In this document: one piece after another, positions 44,868 to 52,675 of the stretch | How positions within the stretch are numbered: the first letter of the stretch is position 1 | Layout: the number at the start of each line of letters is the position of its first letter | NCBI GenBank assembly: GCA_900770925.1 | Contig: CAAGLY010000007.1 | Coordinates: forward strand, 1-57,153 | Reading direction: 5' to 3' | DNA: 57,153 nucleotides | Source: Bacilli bacterium | Lineage (GTDB): Bacteria > Bacillota_I > Bacilli_A > RFN20 > CAG-288 | Notes under the pieces: generated by a model | What the model was told of the DNA's origin: nothing | Databases searched by the model: none | Seen by the model: only the letters and a program-made list of their open reading frames with translations | Position numbers and translations under genes: made by a program

Positions 44868-47660
44868 CTATTCGCTTCTTAGAGCAACAACCGGATCTTT
44901 CTTAGCGGCTAACAGAGCCGGAATCAAACCAGCAATTGTCGTTAATAGCCTAGAAAGAATAAGAATGACAAGCGCGGTCCACGGAGCTAAGGAAGCAAGA
45001 TTATTCAAATAGGAGTATTTCGCATGAATGCAGATATTGAAGATTATCTGAATAATATAGGTGAGAAGGATACCGAACAGACCAGATGATAAACCGATCA
45101 TTATTGATTCTGCGTTGAATAGGTGAGAAACATCTTTCTTTCTTCCGCCTAACGCACGGATAATACCAATCTCTTTTATGCGTTCCCTAACGGAGACGTA
45201 GGTAATGATAGAAATCCTGACGGTCGAAACAACTAAGGAAAGAGAAGTAAAGGCGATTAAGGCGATGGTGATACTCTCGATAATCCTATCGACCATAGAG
45301 ACAACTAAGGCAACATTATCGGTATATTTGATCTCCTTCCGGTCTTCTTTCTTGATGGTCTTATCGGATAAAACAATGTCATCATCACAGTTCCAGCGAT
45401 CAAGATAGGATGTAATCATATCCTTCTGGGAAAAGTCCTTCGGATAGAAATTAATAGTAGAAGGAAGTGTCTCTCCACCCCTCCTTCTTGAAGTGAGTGT
45501 TGCATTAGTGGACGAAGAGCCGGTTCCTCCCTGGCTTGCTCCCCTGAACATGGAGAACCTGGCCGCTAAAGAACTAGAGTAGCTTCCGATAAAGCCTGTT
45601 CCGGTCTTATTCTCTTCCTGACTATCCGGAGTATCCGGCTGATGGCACTGATAATTGAACTTATAGTAGATACCATAATCAATCGTAACCACATCGTTTC
45701 CCTGCTTAGTGCTCCTCTCGCCGGAAGTATAGCCTTCCCGCTTCGGATTATCCTTTACATAGTCTTTCAGGAAAGTGACAATATCGGAATGATAGTTATC
45801 TTCAATATATTTCTTAGCAAACTTCGGCGTGTAATAGAATCCGGAAGAAAGGGAGGAATACCTTCGGTTCTCTTTCGGCTTCCTGATTCCGGCAATCTTC
45901 AGTTTCCTTGCCTTGGAATTATTGTCCCAGTTTGATTTCGGCTGATAGGAATAATAGAAGGGACGGAGTGAGGAAGTAGACGAGGTATTCTTCTCGAAGA
46001 CGACATCATTGGGATAGTAGTAGAACTCCTTATTCCTGATTTCATCATAGGAGATACTCTTCCGTTGGTTGAACTTCTCCTCATCATAAGGAAGACCGCG
46101 GAATTTGTTGATGGAACGCCTGATATCATCCTGTCCGTAGTAGCCAAGGAGAGAGAAGGACCTATCAGTAACCTCTTCTTTAGAAGAGAGAACAAGCCTG
46201 ATTTCGTTCTCCTCTGTCGCATAGTGTCCGGCCAGCCTATCATACTGTGACCTGATGTAGTCCTGGTTAGTAAGGCACTGAGAGAAGGAAGTGAGTTCAC
46301 CGATCCTAGAGGATATTCCGCTAAGCTCAGTTCCGGCTTCCTTACCAGACTCTTCGATGACTTCCTGAGCAAAGGACATAATGGAAGAGAGCGAATACTT
46401 CTCATCTTCTTTATGTCCCTGCCTTTTATCCTGGGTATAGATATTATTGGAAGGATCGATTCCGAAACCGAATTCCCTGGAAGAAGCCGTTTCCTCCGGC
46501 CTCTCAAGGAGGAAGTCGACATAATCGGAAGTAATTTCGTTCTCAATCCTAGTCGAACCAAGTGCCTTCTCCTGATCAATAAGACGTTTCCTCAGATAAT
46601 TGACATCCACATAGCCGTCTGTAGTACTTTCTTTGAGTTCTTTGCCTGCGCCTGTGGATGTCCTCTTGCCCCTTAAGGAGCTGATATCCCTTGTCGACTT
46701 TGAGACATAAACCGGATTTCCGGATAGCCTCTGCCTCTCCCTGCCTGTCCTGTAGTTAGAAACACCTTGGCTGACTGAGAGAACAGCGGAAACACCGATA
46801 ATACCGATAGAAGCGGCAATAACCGTCCTAATTGTACGATTCTTTTTAGATATCAGATTCTTAGTGGAGAGCTTAAATGCAGTCCACCAGGACCTCTTAG
46901 CCTTCTCCGTCTTATTCTTCTCCTCGGCAGAAAGAGAAGAATAAGTAACACTTTCTTTCTCTGCCCGGGCAAGCTCTTCTGCTGAGAGCGGATTAGAATC
47001 CGAGACAACCCGACCATCTAATAAAGAGATAATACGGGAAGAATAGATCTTTGCTAGCTCCGGATTATGCGTAACCCTGATAACCAATCGCTTCTTACTG
47101 ACCTTTTTAATCAGTTCCCTGATCTGAACAGAGGTCTTACTATCAAGTGCACCGGTAGGTTCATCCGCTAAGAGGATCTCCGGTTCATTGACAAGGGCTC
47201 GGGCAATGGCAACACGCTGACACTGTCCTCCGGAAAGCTGATTTGGTTTCTTCTTGTACCTATCTTTCAGACCAACTTCATCAAGGACTGCCTTAGCCCG
47301 CTTTTCCCGTTCAGATTTGCTGATACCGGAAATCGTCAAGGCAAGTTCCACATTCTCTAAGATGTTCTCCTGGGGAATCAGGTTATAGCTCTGGAAGACA
47401 AAGCCGATACGGTGATTACGGTAGACATCCCAGTCCCGATCAGAGAAATCCTTCGTCGAACGTCCGTTTATCCTTAAATCGCCGCTCGTATAGTGGTCAA
47501 GACCACCTAAGATATTCAGTAAAGTCGTCTTTCCGCATCCGGAAGGACCTAAGATGGAAACAAACTCATTGTCCCGGAAGGTAAGGGAGATACCATTCAG
47601 CGCCTTCACTTCCAGGTCTTTGGTCTGATAGACTTTAACGATGTCTTTTAATCTGAGCAT
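44868..47660 (-). CDS. MacB-like ABC protein: ATPase fused to FtsX-type permease
   Basis: 930 residues. ATPase domain first (about 1-230): GPSGCGKTTLLNILGG, LSGGQCQRVAIARAL, LLADEPTGALD, then LVIMVTHNPELA with AGG as Met. A linker leads to a first membrane helix near 275-300, a large extracytoplasmic region (about 310-780) rich in Ser, Tyr, Lys and Asp, and three C-terminal helices with EIGIIMALGGMKKDVSHLF, the FtsX/MacB motif. Such single-chain proteins export peptides or sense antimicrobial compounds by mechanotransmission. SD AAAGGGGG precedes the ATG. No histidine kinase or partner is adjacent. Confidence 0.9.
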   Translation of the reverse strand: MLRLKDIVKVYQTKDLEVKALNGISLTFRDNEFVSILGPSGCGKTTLLNILGGLDHYTSGDLRINGRSTKDFSDRDWDVYRNHRIGFVFQSYNLIPQENILENVELALTISGISKSEREKRAKAVLDEVGLKDRYKKKPNQLSGGQCQRVAIARALVNEPEILLADEPTGALDSKTSVQIRELIKKVSKKRLVIRVTHNPELAKIYSSRIISLLDGRVVSDSNPLSAEELARAEKESVTYSSLSAEEKNKTEKAKRSWWTAFKLSTKNLISKKNRTIRTVIAASIGIIGVSAVLSVSQGVSNYRTGRERQRLSGNPVYVSKSTRDISSLRGKRTSTGAGKELKESTTDGYVDVNYLRKRLIDQEKALGSTRIENEITSDYVDFLLERPEETASSREFGFGIDPSNNIYTQDKRQGHKEDEKYSLSSIMSFAQEVIEESGKEAGTELSGISSRIGELTSFSQCLTNQDYIRSQYDRLAGHYATEENEIRLVLSSKEEVTDRSFSLLGYYGQDDIRRSINKFRGLPYDEEKFNQRKSISYDEIRNKEFYYYPNDVVFEKNTSSTSSLRPFYYSYQPKSNWDNNSKARKLKIAGIRKPKENRRYSSLSSGFYYTPKFAKKYIEDNYHSDIVTFLKDYVKDNPKREGYTSGERSTKQGNDVVTIDYGIYYKFNYQCHQPDTPDSQEENKTGTGFIGSYSSSLAARFSMFRGASQGGTGSSSTNATLTSRRRGGETLPSTINFYPKDFSQKDMITSYLDRWNCDDDIVLSDKTIKKEDRKEIKYTDNVALVVSMVDRIIESITIALIAFTSLSLVVSTVRISIITYVSVRERIKEIGIIRALGGRKKDVSHLFNAESIMIGLSSGLFGILLTYIIQIIFNICIHAKYSYLNNLASLAPWTALVILILSRLLTTIAGLIPALLAAKKDPVVALRSE

Positions 47661-47850
47661 GGGTTTCCCCCTTTATCTAATGCTGTTCTATATCGTACTC
47701 TAAAGAATAAAAGGATAAAAGAAGAAATGGGAAAATTAAATCATTTTCTCTCCTGCTTTACTCACAGGCAGGAAAACAAGGCAGAAAGTTTATCATTTTT
47801 GTGTTGCTTTTTCTCTTCCGCTCCTTTAAAATTTCCCTCAGGGTAAAAAA
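47661..47850. other. Intergenic region upstream of the permease leader
   Basis: The divergent promoters of the MacB-like and permease genes should lie here; no clear -35/-10 pair was picked out by eye. The next 130 bp form the leader described separately. Confidence 0.4.
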
Positions 47851-47981
47851 CCGATGAGAACCAAAACGAGAAATTCCGGATTCCAGCTGACGAAGCAGAA
47901 CAAGCCGTTTTTCTCCTTTCTTATCGGAAGTTTCTATCGAAATTAATTACAGGGGCTCATCTTAAGGGCCCCTATTTTTTT
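47851..47981 (+). promoter_or_regulatory. Attenuator or riboswitch-like leader of the permease
   Basis: A nested fold: P1 CCGATGAG/CTTATCGG (47851-47858 with 47920-47927), inside it GAGAAA/TTTCTC (47868-47873 with 47910-47915), CGG/CCG, and an apical GCT/AGC stem. Then an intrinsic terminator AGGGGC/GCCCCT (47951-47956 with 47968-47973) and seven T, 27 bp before the start codon. The P1 strand GATGAG (47853-47858) is also complementary to CTCATC (47956-47961) at the terminator, giving two exclusive states. It is not a purine riboswitch or PyrR site that I recognise. Confidence 0.55.
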
Positions 47982-48007
47982 GCCCGGAAACAGGAAAGGA
48001 GAAAAAC

Positions 48008-49660
48008 ATGGAAGAAGTAAAGAAGCATGCAAACGGGATGATCCTAGACGTTGACGAGAATCCAAAGAAGATCAGTCAGTGGGTGATATTGGCTATCCAG
48101 CACGTGTTAGCAAGGTTTGTCGCCTGCATCACTGTCCCTAGGATTGTCTTTTCCGGATACGTCTCCCCTAGCGGAGGATCATTACTCTCGAGTCTTATCG
48201 CACCGACCATCCTCTCTGCTGGCGTCGGAAGTCTCATCTATCTTGTCTTAACAAAGAGGAAGTCGCCGATGTTCCTTGCCTCCTCCTTCGCCTATATCTC
48301 TCCTATGCTCTCCTGTATTGCCCTTGGAAAACAGCCGGTCTTCAATGCTGCCGGTGTCTTCCTTGGCTACAGTGCGAACTTATGGGGACTTCCGATCGGA
48401 AGGGCCTTTGTCGGACTTGTCTATGTCATTGTCAGTCTCATCATCCGCTTTGCCGGAGTCAATTGGCTCAACAAGCTCCTTCCGACCATCGTTGTCGGAC
48501 CGGTCATCATGGTTATCGGCTTAGGCTTATCCTCCTCAGCTATCTCTAACCTCAGGACCGGACCTCACGTCAGCTTCGATTCCTTAGGAAATCCGAGCTG
48601 GTCTAGCGGATACAACCTGATTGCCGTTTCTTCCGGTATTGTCGCTAGGATTGTCACGGCCATCTGCTCCCACTACGGAAAGAAGACCGTTGCCTTGATT
48701 CCGTTTGTCTTAGGAAGGCTTGCAGGCTATGTCTTCGCCGCTATCTTCACCGGTATCTCCTATGCTATCCCTGAATCGAATTATCTCCATGAATATTTCC
48801 GCATCATCGACTTCTCTCCTATTGCTGATCTCTTCACCAAAGTCGACCCTGCTACCGGACACCGTGTTGCGAACGTTACCATCCAGTCCTTTATCGATTA
48901 TCCGCGTTTCCTCTTCCTTCCGGAGAACTGGAACTATGCATCTGCCAGTAGCATCTGCTACACAACTACTGCCGAATTACCTTCTGTCTTAGAAGTCGGT
49001 AAGACTACTGTCGCTGCTGCTTCTCTTACGAAATTATCGAGTCCTTTCTCTGCTTCCCAGATTGGAACTATCGCCCTGTTATTCCTCCCTGTCTCCTTTG
49101 TCACCATTTGCGAACATATCGGAGACCATAAGAACAGGTCTGGCATCTTACAGCGTGACTTACTGAAGGAACCTGGATTAACAAAGACGTTAAGGGGCGA
49201 CGGTATTGCTACGGCTGTCTCTGGTATCTTCTGCGGTGCTGCCAATACGACCTATGGCGAGAATGTCGCGGTTGTCGGTGTCACCAAAATCGCCTCTGTC
49301 AAAGTCATCGGCTTAGCCTGCCTCTTCTCCATCCTCCTTTCCTTCCTCTCTCCGCTTAGGGCAGTGACGGAGACAATTCCGAGCTGTGTCACTGGCGGTG
49401 TCTCTCTGCTCCTTTACGGATTCATTGCTGCTTCCGGCGTTAAGAGGAGGATCAATGAACATGTCGATAGGGGCAAGACAAAGAACATCTTTGTCACTTC
49501 GGTTATCTTAGTCGCCGGTATCGGCGGACTTGTTCTCTCCTTCGGTCCTTGGAAGAATCAGGAGAGGATCAAGATCACCTCTACTGCTGCTGCTAGGATT
49601 CTCGGTATCATCAGGAACCTTATCCTGAAGGATAAGCAGAAAGCCGAAGAAGCGAAGTAG
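48008..49660 (+). CDS. NCS2-family uracil/xanthine permease
   Basis: 550 residues, about 12-14 hydrophobic segments. The entry motif reads QHVLAMFVACITVPMI (AGG as Met), and FVTICEHIGDHKN and SGIFCGAANTTYGENVAVVG carry the Glu, His, NTTYGEN and Asn sites that bind the base and proton in UraA. ANTTYGEN points to uracil rather than xanthine. It is longer than UraA (about 430) because of an insertion around residues 265-340. SD GGAAAGGAG. The structured leader upstream suggests it is controlled by premature termination. Confidence 0.92.
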   Translation: MEEVKKHANGMILDVDENPKKISQWVILAIQHVLARFVACITVPRIVFSGYVSPSGGSLLSSLIAPTILSAGVGSLIYLVLTKRKSPMFLASSFAYISPMLSCIALGKQPVFNAAGVFLGYSANLWGLPIGRAFVGLVYVIVSLIIRFAGVNWLNKLLPTIVVGPVIMVIGLGLSSSAISNLRTGPHVSFDSLGNPSWSSGYNLIAVSSGIVARIVTAICSHYGKKTVALIPFVLGRLAGYVFAAIFTGISYAIPESNYLHEYFRIIDFSPIADLFTKVDPATGHRVANVTIQSFIDYPRFLFLPENWNYASASSICYTTTAELPSVLEVGKTTVAAASLTKLSSPFSASQIGTIALLFLPVSFVTICEHIGDHKNRSGILQRDLLKEPGLTKTLRGDGIATAVSGIFCGAANTTYGENVAVVGVTKIASVKVIGLACLFSILLSFLSPLRAVTETIPSCVTGGVSLLLYGFIAASGVKRRINEHVDRGKTKNIFVTSVILVAGIGGLVLSFGPWKNQERIKITSTAAARILGIIRNLILKDKQKAEEAK

Positions 49661-49681
49661 CAGTTCTTAAAACAATACTTT

Positions 49682-49709
49682 GGAAGAGAGGTCTCCCTCT
49701 CTTCCTTTT
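49682..49709 (+). terminator. Terminator of the permease gene
   Basis: Stem GGAAGAGAGG/CCTCTCTTCC (49682-49691 with 49696-49705), then T-rich. Confidence 0.88.
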
Positions 49710-49748
49710 CTTTTATCTGAAATCGAAAGAGTGTAAAATAGAAACGAC

Positions 49749-50735
49749 ATGAAAAAAGAATATTTAGGAATCGACCTTGGGTCGGAAAACACCTTAATCT
49801 ACTCCTATAAGGAAAACCGTATTCTCTTTCAGGAGCCGACCTGCATCGCTATCGATAGCCGGAACGGACAGGTAAGGGATGTCGGTTATCTTGCTTCGAA
49901 GATTGAGGGCAAGACTCCTTTCCCGATTAAAGTCACTTATCCGATCCGAAGAGGCTTAGTCAGTGATGACGATGCTCTCTTTCTCTATCTCTCTTCCGTC
50001 TTCCATGAACTTCATATCGATCTTAAGCATAGCCAGACTGCCTTAATCAGGACAGCGCCTTCCCTCTGCGGAAAGACAAACCGGAAAATCCTCATTCAGG
50101 TTGCGAAGAAGCTTTCTGCCAAGGAAGTCTTTATTGAGCCGGAAGCAAAAAGGGCAGCTCTTGGTGCAAGCGATAAAGCCTATACGCCAAGTGCGACTCT
50201 CGTCAGGAACATCGGCTCGGGTGTCACCGATAGGGCTGTTCTCTCTCTCGGAGAGATTGTCAGCTGTGAGACCTGCTTTATCTCCGGTGATTCCTTCACG
50301 GAAGCTATCCGGAGATATAGGATCCAGAAACAGCATCTTTCTATTGGAAGGAAGTCGGCTTCCTATGTAAAGAGGAGGATCGGTACTCTATCAAAGTCCG
50401 GACCGAACAAATTAGTCGAAGTCAAAGGCAGAGATACTCTCACCTCTCTTCCCTCTTCGATCATCATCTCTTCCGGAGAGATCAAGAACGCCATGCTTCC
50501 TTTGGCCGACTATCTATCCAGGAAGGTAACCGATGTCCTCTCCTCTCTCTCTCCGGAGCTATCAGCAGATCTGATAAAGACCGGTCTTCTGCTCACTGGT
50601 GGCGGTGCTTTGTTATCCGGATTGAAAGACTACAGGAAAGAGAGGCTTTCGATTCCGGTTCATGTCGCCGATAGTCCGGAACTATCGGTCATCCAAGGAC
50701 TGAAGAACTATATTTCCCACAGGGAAGGGAAATAG
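49749..50735 (+). CDS. MreB/Mbl-family actin-like protein, divergent
   Basis: 328 residues. Phosphate-1 loop LGIDLGSENTLIYS, then EVFIEPEAKMAALGA, a connect region, LVEVKGRDTLTSLPSSI (MreB-specific) and LLTGGGALLSGL. The second phosphate loop, DIGGGTTE in MreB, is NIGSGVTDMAV here, so the Asp is Asn. MreB forms membrane filaments that guide wall synthesis; mreC and mreD are absent from the neighbourhood. TAAAAT (49734-49739) ends 9 bp before the ATG with no SD, so translation may be leaderless. Could be an Mbl- or MreBH-like paralogue. Confidence 0.82.
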   Translation: MKKEYLGIDLGSENTLIYSYKENRILFQEPTCIAIDSRNGQVRDVGYLASKIEGKTPFPIKVTYPIRRGLVSDDDALFLYLSSVFHELHIDLKHSQTALIRTAPSLCGKTNRKILIQVAKKLSAKEVFIEPEAKRAALGASDKAYTPSATLVRNIGSGVTDRAVLSLGEIVSCETCFISGDSFTEAIRRYRIQKQHLSIGRKSASYVKRRIGTLSKSGPNKLVEVKGRDTLTSLPSSIIISSGEIKNAMLPLADYLSRKVTDVLSSLSPELSADLIKTGLLLTGGGALLSGLKDYRKERLSIPVHVADSPELSVIQGLKNYISHREGK

Positions 50736-50755
50736 CAATATAGGAGGTAACACAT

Positions 50756-51190
50756 ATGGTTACATTAATCGAACTGAAGAAGGCAAAGAGGATGGCTCTG
50801 AAGAACCATGACGAGAATGCCCAGGATGTCTTAGGCGTCATCATCGGCGACTATCAGAAGGCCGAAGCCGACAAGAGAGGCCAAGGCAAGGAAAGGGGCG
50901 ATGCCGATAGGGTCTCCCTGTTAAACAAAGTCAAGAAAGAGCTTCTCGATGAGAAAGCAAGGTACTTATCCGGAAACAAACTGGAAGAGGCCGATAACAT
51001 CGATCTCCAGATTAAGATTGTCGACTCCTATCTTCCTACAAGGAGGAGCGAGGAGGAAATCAAGAAAGTCATTGAAGGACTGACTGACCGCTCCATTAAG
51101 AATGTCAGGGTTGTCTTCAAGACTGAATATGCCGGAAAAGCAGACAGGGGACTTGTCTCCAAGATTGCCCGCACCTATCAGGGAAAATAG
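50756..51190 (+). CDS. yqeY: YqeY/GatB-like domain protein
   Basis: 144 residues, normal length. Helical N-terminus with DVLGVIIGDYQKAEADKRG, then DSYLPTMMSEEEIKKVI (Met-Met encoded AGGAGG) and a C-terminal MVVFKTEYAGKADMGLVSKIA, matching the GatB tail-like domain. The role is not well settled; by homology it binds tRNA or an amidotransferase-like partner. GGAGG SD upstream; close behind the MreB-like gene (20 bp) and probably in its operon. Confidence 0.88.
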   Translation: MVTLIELKKAKRMALKNHDENAQDVLGVIIGDYQKAEADKRGQGKERGDADRVSLLNKVKKELLDEKARYLSGNKLEEADNIDLQIKIVDSYLPTRRSEEEIKKVIEGLTDRSIKNVRVVFKTEYAGKADRGLVSKIARTYQGK

Positions 51191-51215
51191 TTTCCGTTTT
51201 CAATCCGCCGGAAAA

Positions 51216-51246
51216 AGACCACTTCTGTCTGGAAATGGTCTTTTTT
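51216..51246 (+). terminator. Terminator of yqeY
   Basis: GACCA/TGGTC stem (51217-51221 with 51236-51240), extended by weak pairs, then TTTTTT. Confidence 0.7.
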
Positions 51247-51347
51247 CATTTTCTGCCGGAAAGCACAGAATCGGCTGTTTCTTCAAGTCTGATTTGAATT
51301 GACTTTCTATCCGATAAGCCCTAAAATACTAAAGCTGTTTCCTTCGC

Positions 51348-51421
51348 GGGGGAATAGTTAAGTGGTATAACAGTGGTCTCCAAAACCATTATTGAGAGTT
51401 CGATTCTTTCTTCCCCCGCCA
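51348..51421 (+). tRNA. tRNA-Trp (anticodon CCA)
   Basis: 74 nt with encoded CCA. Acceptor GGGGGAA/TTCCCCC, discriminator G73. Anticodon arm GTGGT-CTCCAAA-ACCAT. T-arm GAGAG-TTCGATT-CTTTC with the normal TTC, unlike the other four tRNAs here. Anticodon CCA reads UGG only, which fits the use of TGA as a stop in this window. Its 3' end is the first copy of a 39-bp repeat. Confidence 0.95.
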
Positions 51422-51454
51422 TCGAAAATCAACACGGAGAAATCCGTGTTTTTT
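51416..51454 (+). repeat. 39-bp direct repeat, copy 1 (tRNA-Trp end plus terminator)
   Basis: Begins in the acceptor stem of tRNA-Trp (CCGCCA), continues ATCGAAAATC and includes the terminator ACACGGA-gaaa-TCCGTGT with six T. Copies 2 and 3 are identical over all 39 bp. Confidence 0.95.
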
Positions 51455-51466
51455 CTTTCCCTTTTC

Positions 51467-51495
51467 TTGACTACAATGTAGTTTGTTACTATAAT
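51467..51495 (+). promoter_or_regulatory. Promoter and operator of toxin-antitoxin module 1
   Basis: TTGACT (51467-51472), 17-bp spacer, TATAAT (51490-51495). The palindrome ACTACA-a-TGTAGT (51470-51482) overlaps the -35 and spacer and is the likely antitoxin operator. Confidence 0.8.
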
Positions 51496-51519
51496 TTTTT
51501 TGAAAGGAGGTAACCTAAA

Positions 51520-51741
51520 ATGGCTGTAGTATCTGTTCGAGCAAACGATGAAGAAACAAAGCTTTTCAAAAGCTATGCTGCTTTGAATGGCATATCCATA
51601 TCAGAAGCATATAAACGTGCTCTTCTAGAGAAAATCGAAGATGAATTCGATGCCGCCGAAATGGCAGAAGAAGTCGAGAAATTCAACAAGAATCCTAAGA
51701 CGCACTCACTGGATGAACTGAGAAAGACATATGGCTTATAA
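51520..51741 (+). CDS. RelB/DinJ-type antitoxin (DUF6290-like)
   Basis: 73 residues. N-terminal ribbon-helix-helix MAVVSVRANDEETKLFKSYA, then GISISEAYKRALLEKIEDE; the C-terminal VEKFNKNPKTHSLDELRKTY wraps the toxin. It neutralises the RelE-like toxin and represses its own promoter. Perfect AAAGGAGGT SD. It overlaps the toxin gene by 11 bp. The gene contains no AGG codon: Met is ATG and Arg is CGA, CGT or AGA, unlike chromosomal neighbours. Confidence 0.88.
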   Translation: MAVVSVRANDEETKLFKSYAALNGISISEAYKRALLEKIEDEFDAAEMAEEVEKFNKNPKTHSLDELRKTYGL

Positions 51742-51997
51742 AATCGAATTTTCAGATGAAGCATTCAAAGAATTTGGAAAGCTTGATAAATACACTCAAA
51801 AACTGATTGATGCTTGGATTCGGAAACACCTAGAATCCAATGAAAATCCAAGATCAATCGGAAAGCCTCTTGTTGGAAACAAGGCTGGCCAGTGGCGTTA
51901 TCGGATTGGTGATTTCCGATTGCTATGTCTCATTAAAGATGACCGCCTTATTATTTTAGTCATCAAGATTGGTCATTGTCGTGATGTTTATAAGTGA
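51731..51997 (+). CDS. RelE-family mRNA interferase toxin
   Basis: 88 residues. MAYKIEFSDEAFKEFGKLDK, GKPLVGNKAGQWRYRIGDFR and KIGHCRDVYK are RelE landmarks; the basic GxWRYRIGDFR and terminal RxVYK residues cut mRNA in the ribosomal A site. Paired with the RelB-like antitoxin, whose end it overlaps. No AGG codon is present; its seven Arg use CGG, AGA, CGT, CGA and CGC. Confidence 0.92.
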   Translation: MAYKIEFSDEAFKEFGKLDKYTQKLIDAWIRKHLESNENPRSIGKPLVGNKAGQWRYRIGDFRLLCLIKDDRLIILVIKIGHCRDVYK

Positions 51998-52028
51998 TTT
52001 TGAAAGTTCGGATAAATAGCATTCTGCC

Positions 52029-52067
52029 CCGCCATCGAAAATCAACACGGAGAAATCCGTGTTTTTT
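52029..52067 (+). repeat. 39-bp direct repeat, copy 2 (terminator of module 1)
   Basis: Identical to copy 1 over 39 bp, with extra T to 52070. It lies 32 bp after the RelE stop, so it ends module 1 transcription. Upstream, TCGGATAAAT (52008-52017) recurs at the same 21-bp spacing before copy 3. Confidence 0.95.
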
Positions 52068-52080
52068 TTTCAATCATTTG

Positions 52081-52115
52081 ACGTACTTGATAATGTACGT
52101 TCATTCCTGTATAAT
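52081..52115 (+). promoter_or_regulatory. Promoter and operator of toxin-antitoxin module 2
   Basis: TTGATA (52087-52092), 17-bp spacer, TATAAT (52110-52115). Inverted repeat ACGTAC/GTACGT (52081-52086 with 52095-52100) flanks the -35. It resembles the TGTACA-core operators of YefM-YoeB operons. Confidence 0.8.
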
Positions 52116-52133
52116 CATAAAGAGGTGGAAAGT

Positions 52134-52385
52134 ATGGGAACAACAAATGTTACTGAATTAAGAAAGAACCTGTTCAATACCATTGATTCCGTTATTAAAT
52201 ACAACGAGCCGGTCCAAGTGACTACTAAAAATGGAAATGCAGTTCTTTTAAGTGAAGAAGATTACAACGCACTTTTGGAGACGGTTTACTTGATGTCTCA
52301 GCCTGGATTGGTTTCTAAGATCAAGGAAGGGGAAAAGGAAAAAACGTCCGAAATGGCTAAATTCAGTCCGAATGAGGAATGGTAA
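52134..52385 (+). CDS. yefM: YefM/Phd-family antitoxin
   Basis: 83 residues from the ATG at 52134, chosen for the AGAGGTGG SD and the promoter just upstream (a longer frame to 52059 would start inside the repeat and promoter). TNVTELRKNLFNTIDSVIK is the Phd/YefM DNA-binding fold; VLLSEEDYNALLETVYLM leads to the toxin-binding tail. Represses the operon with YoeB. No AGG codon; Met is ATG. Confidence 0.9.
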   Translation: MGTTNVTELRKNLFNTIDSVIKYNEPVQVTTKNGNAVLLSEEDYNALLETVYLMSQPGLVSKIKEGEKEKTSEMAKFSPNEEW

Positions 52386-52649
52386 ATGTGGACTGTCCTT
52401 TTTACCAAGAATGCTGAAAAAGACAAACCGAAATTAAAAGCAACCGGTTTAGAGAAGAAAACCAAGGCTTTGCTGACATTGCTATCCGAAAACCCGTTTC
52501 AGACACCTCCTTCTTATGAAAAACTTGTTGGAGATTTGAACGGATACTATTCTCGTAGAATCAATATTCAGCATCGGCTTGTTTATCGTGTCGATTCTCA
52601 AAAGCATATCGTAATCGTTCATTCTATGTGGTCACATTATGAGCAATAA
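52386..52649 (+). CDS. yoeB: YoeB/Txe-family toxin
   Basis: 87 residues. MWTVLFTKNAEKDKPKLK, NPFQTPPSYEKLVGDLNGYY, SRRINIQHRLVYRV and a C-terminal SMWSHYEQ match YoeB throughout, including the catalytic-site Arg, His and Tyr residues. It cleaves ribosome-bound mRNA after activation. Starts directly after the yefM stop. No AGG codon. Confidence 0.95.
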   Translation: MWTVLFTKNAEKDKPKLKATGLEKKTKALLTLLSENPFQTPPSYEKLVGDLNGYYSRRINIQHRLVYRVDSQKHIVIVHSMWSHYEQ

Positions 52650-52675
52650 GGGGGTCGGATAAATCCTGTTTTGCT

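Noticed and set aside
47851..47880. CCGATGAG...CGAGAAA resembling a hammerhead ribozyme core
   Set aside because: There is no stem II between the two conserved elements and no cleavage-site stem; the bases are better used in the attenuator fold.
52059..52133. Longer start for the YefM antitoxin at 52059
   Set aside because: It would begin inside the 39-bp repeat and run through the promoter; the ATG at 52134 has a good SD and gives the normal family length.
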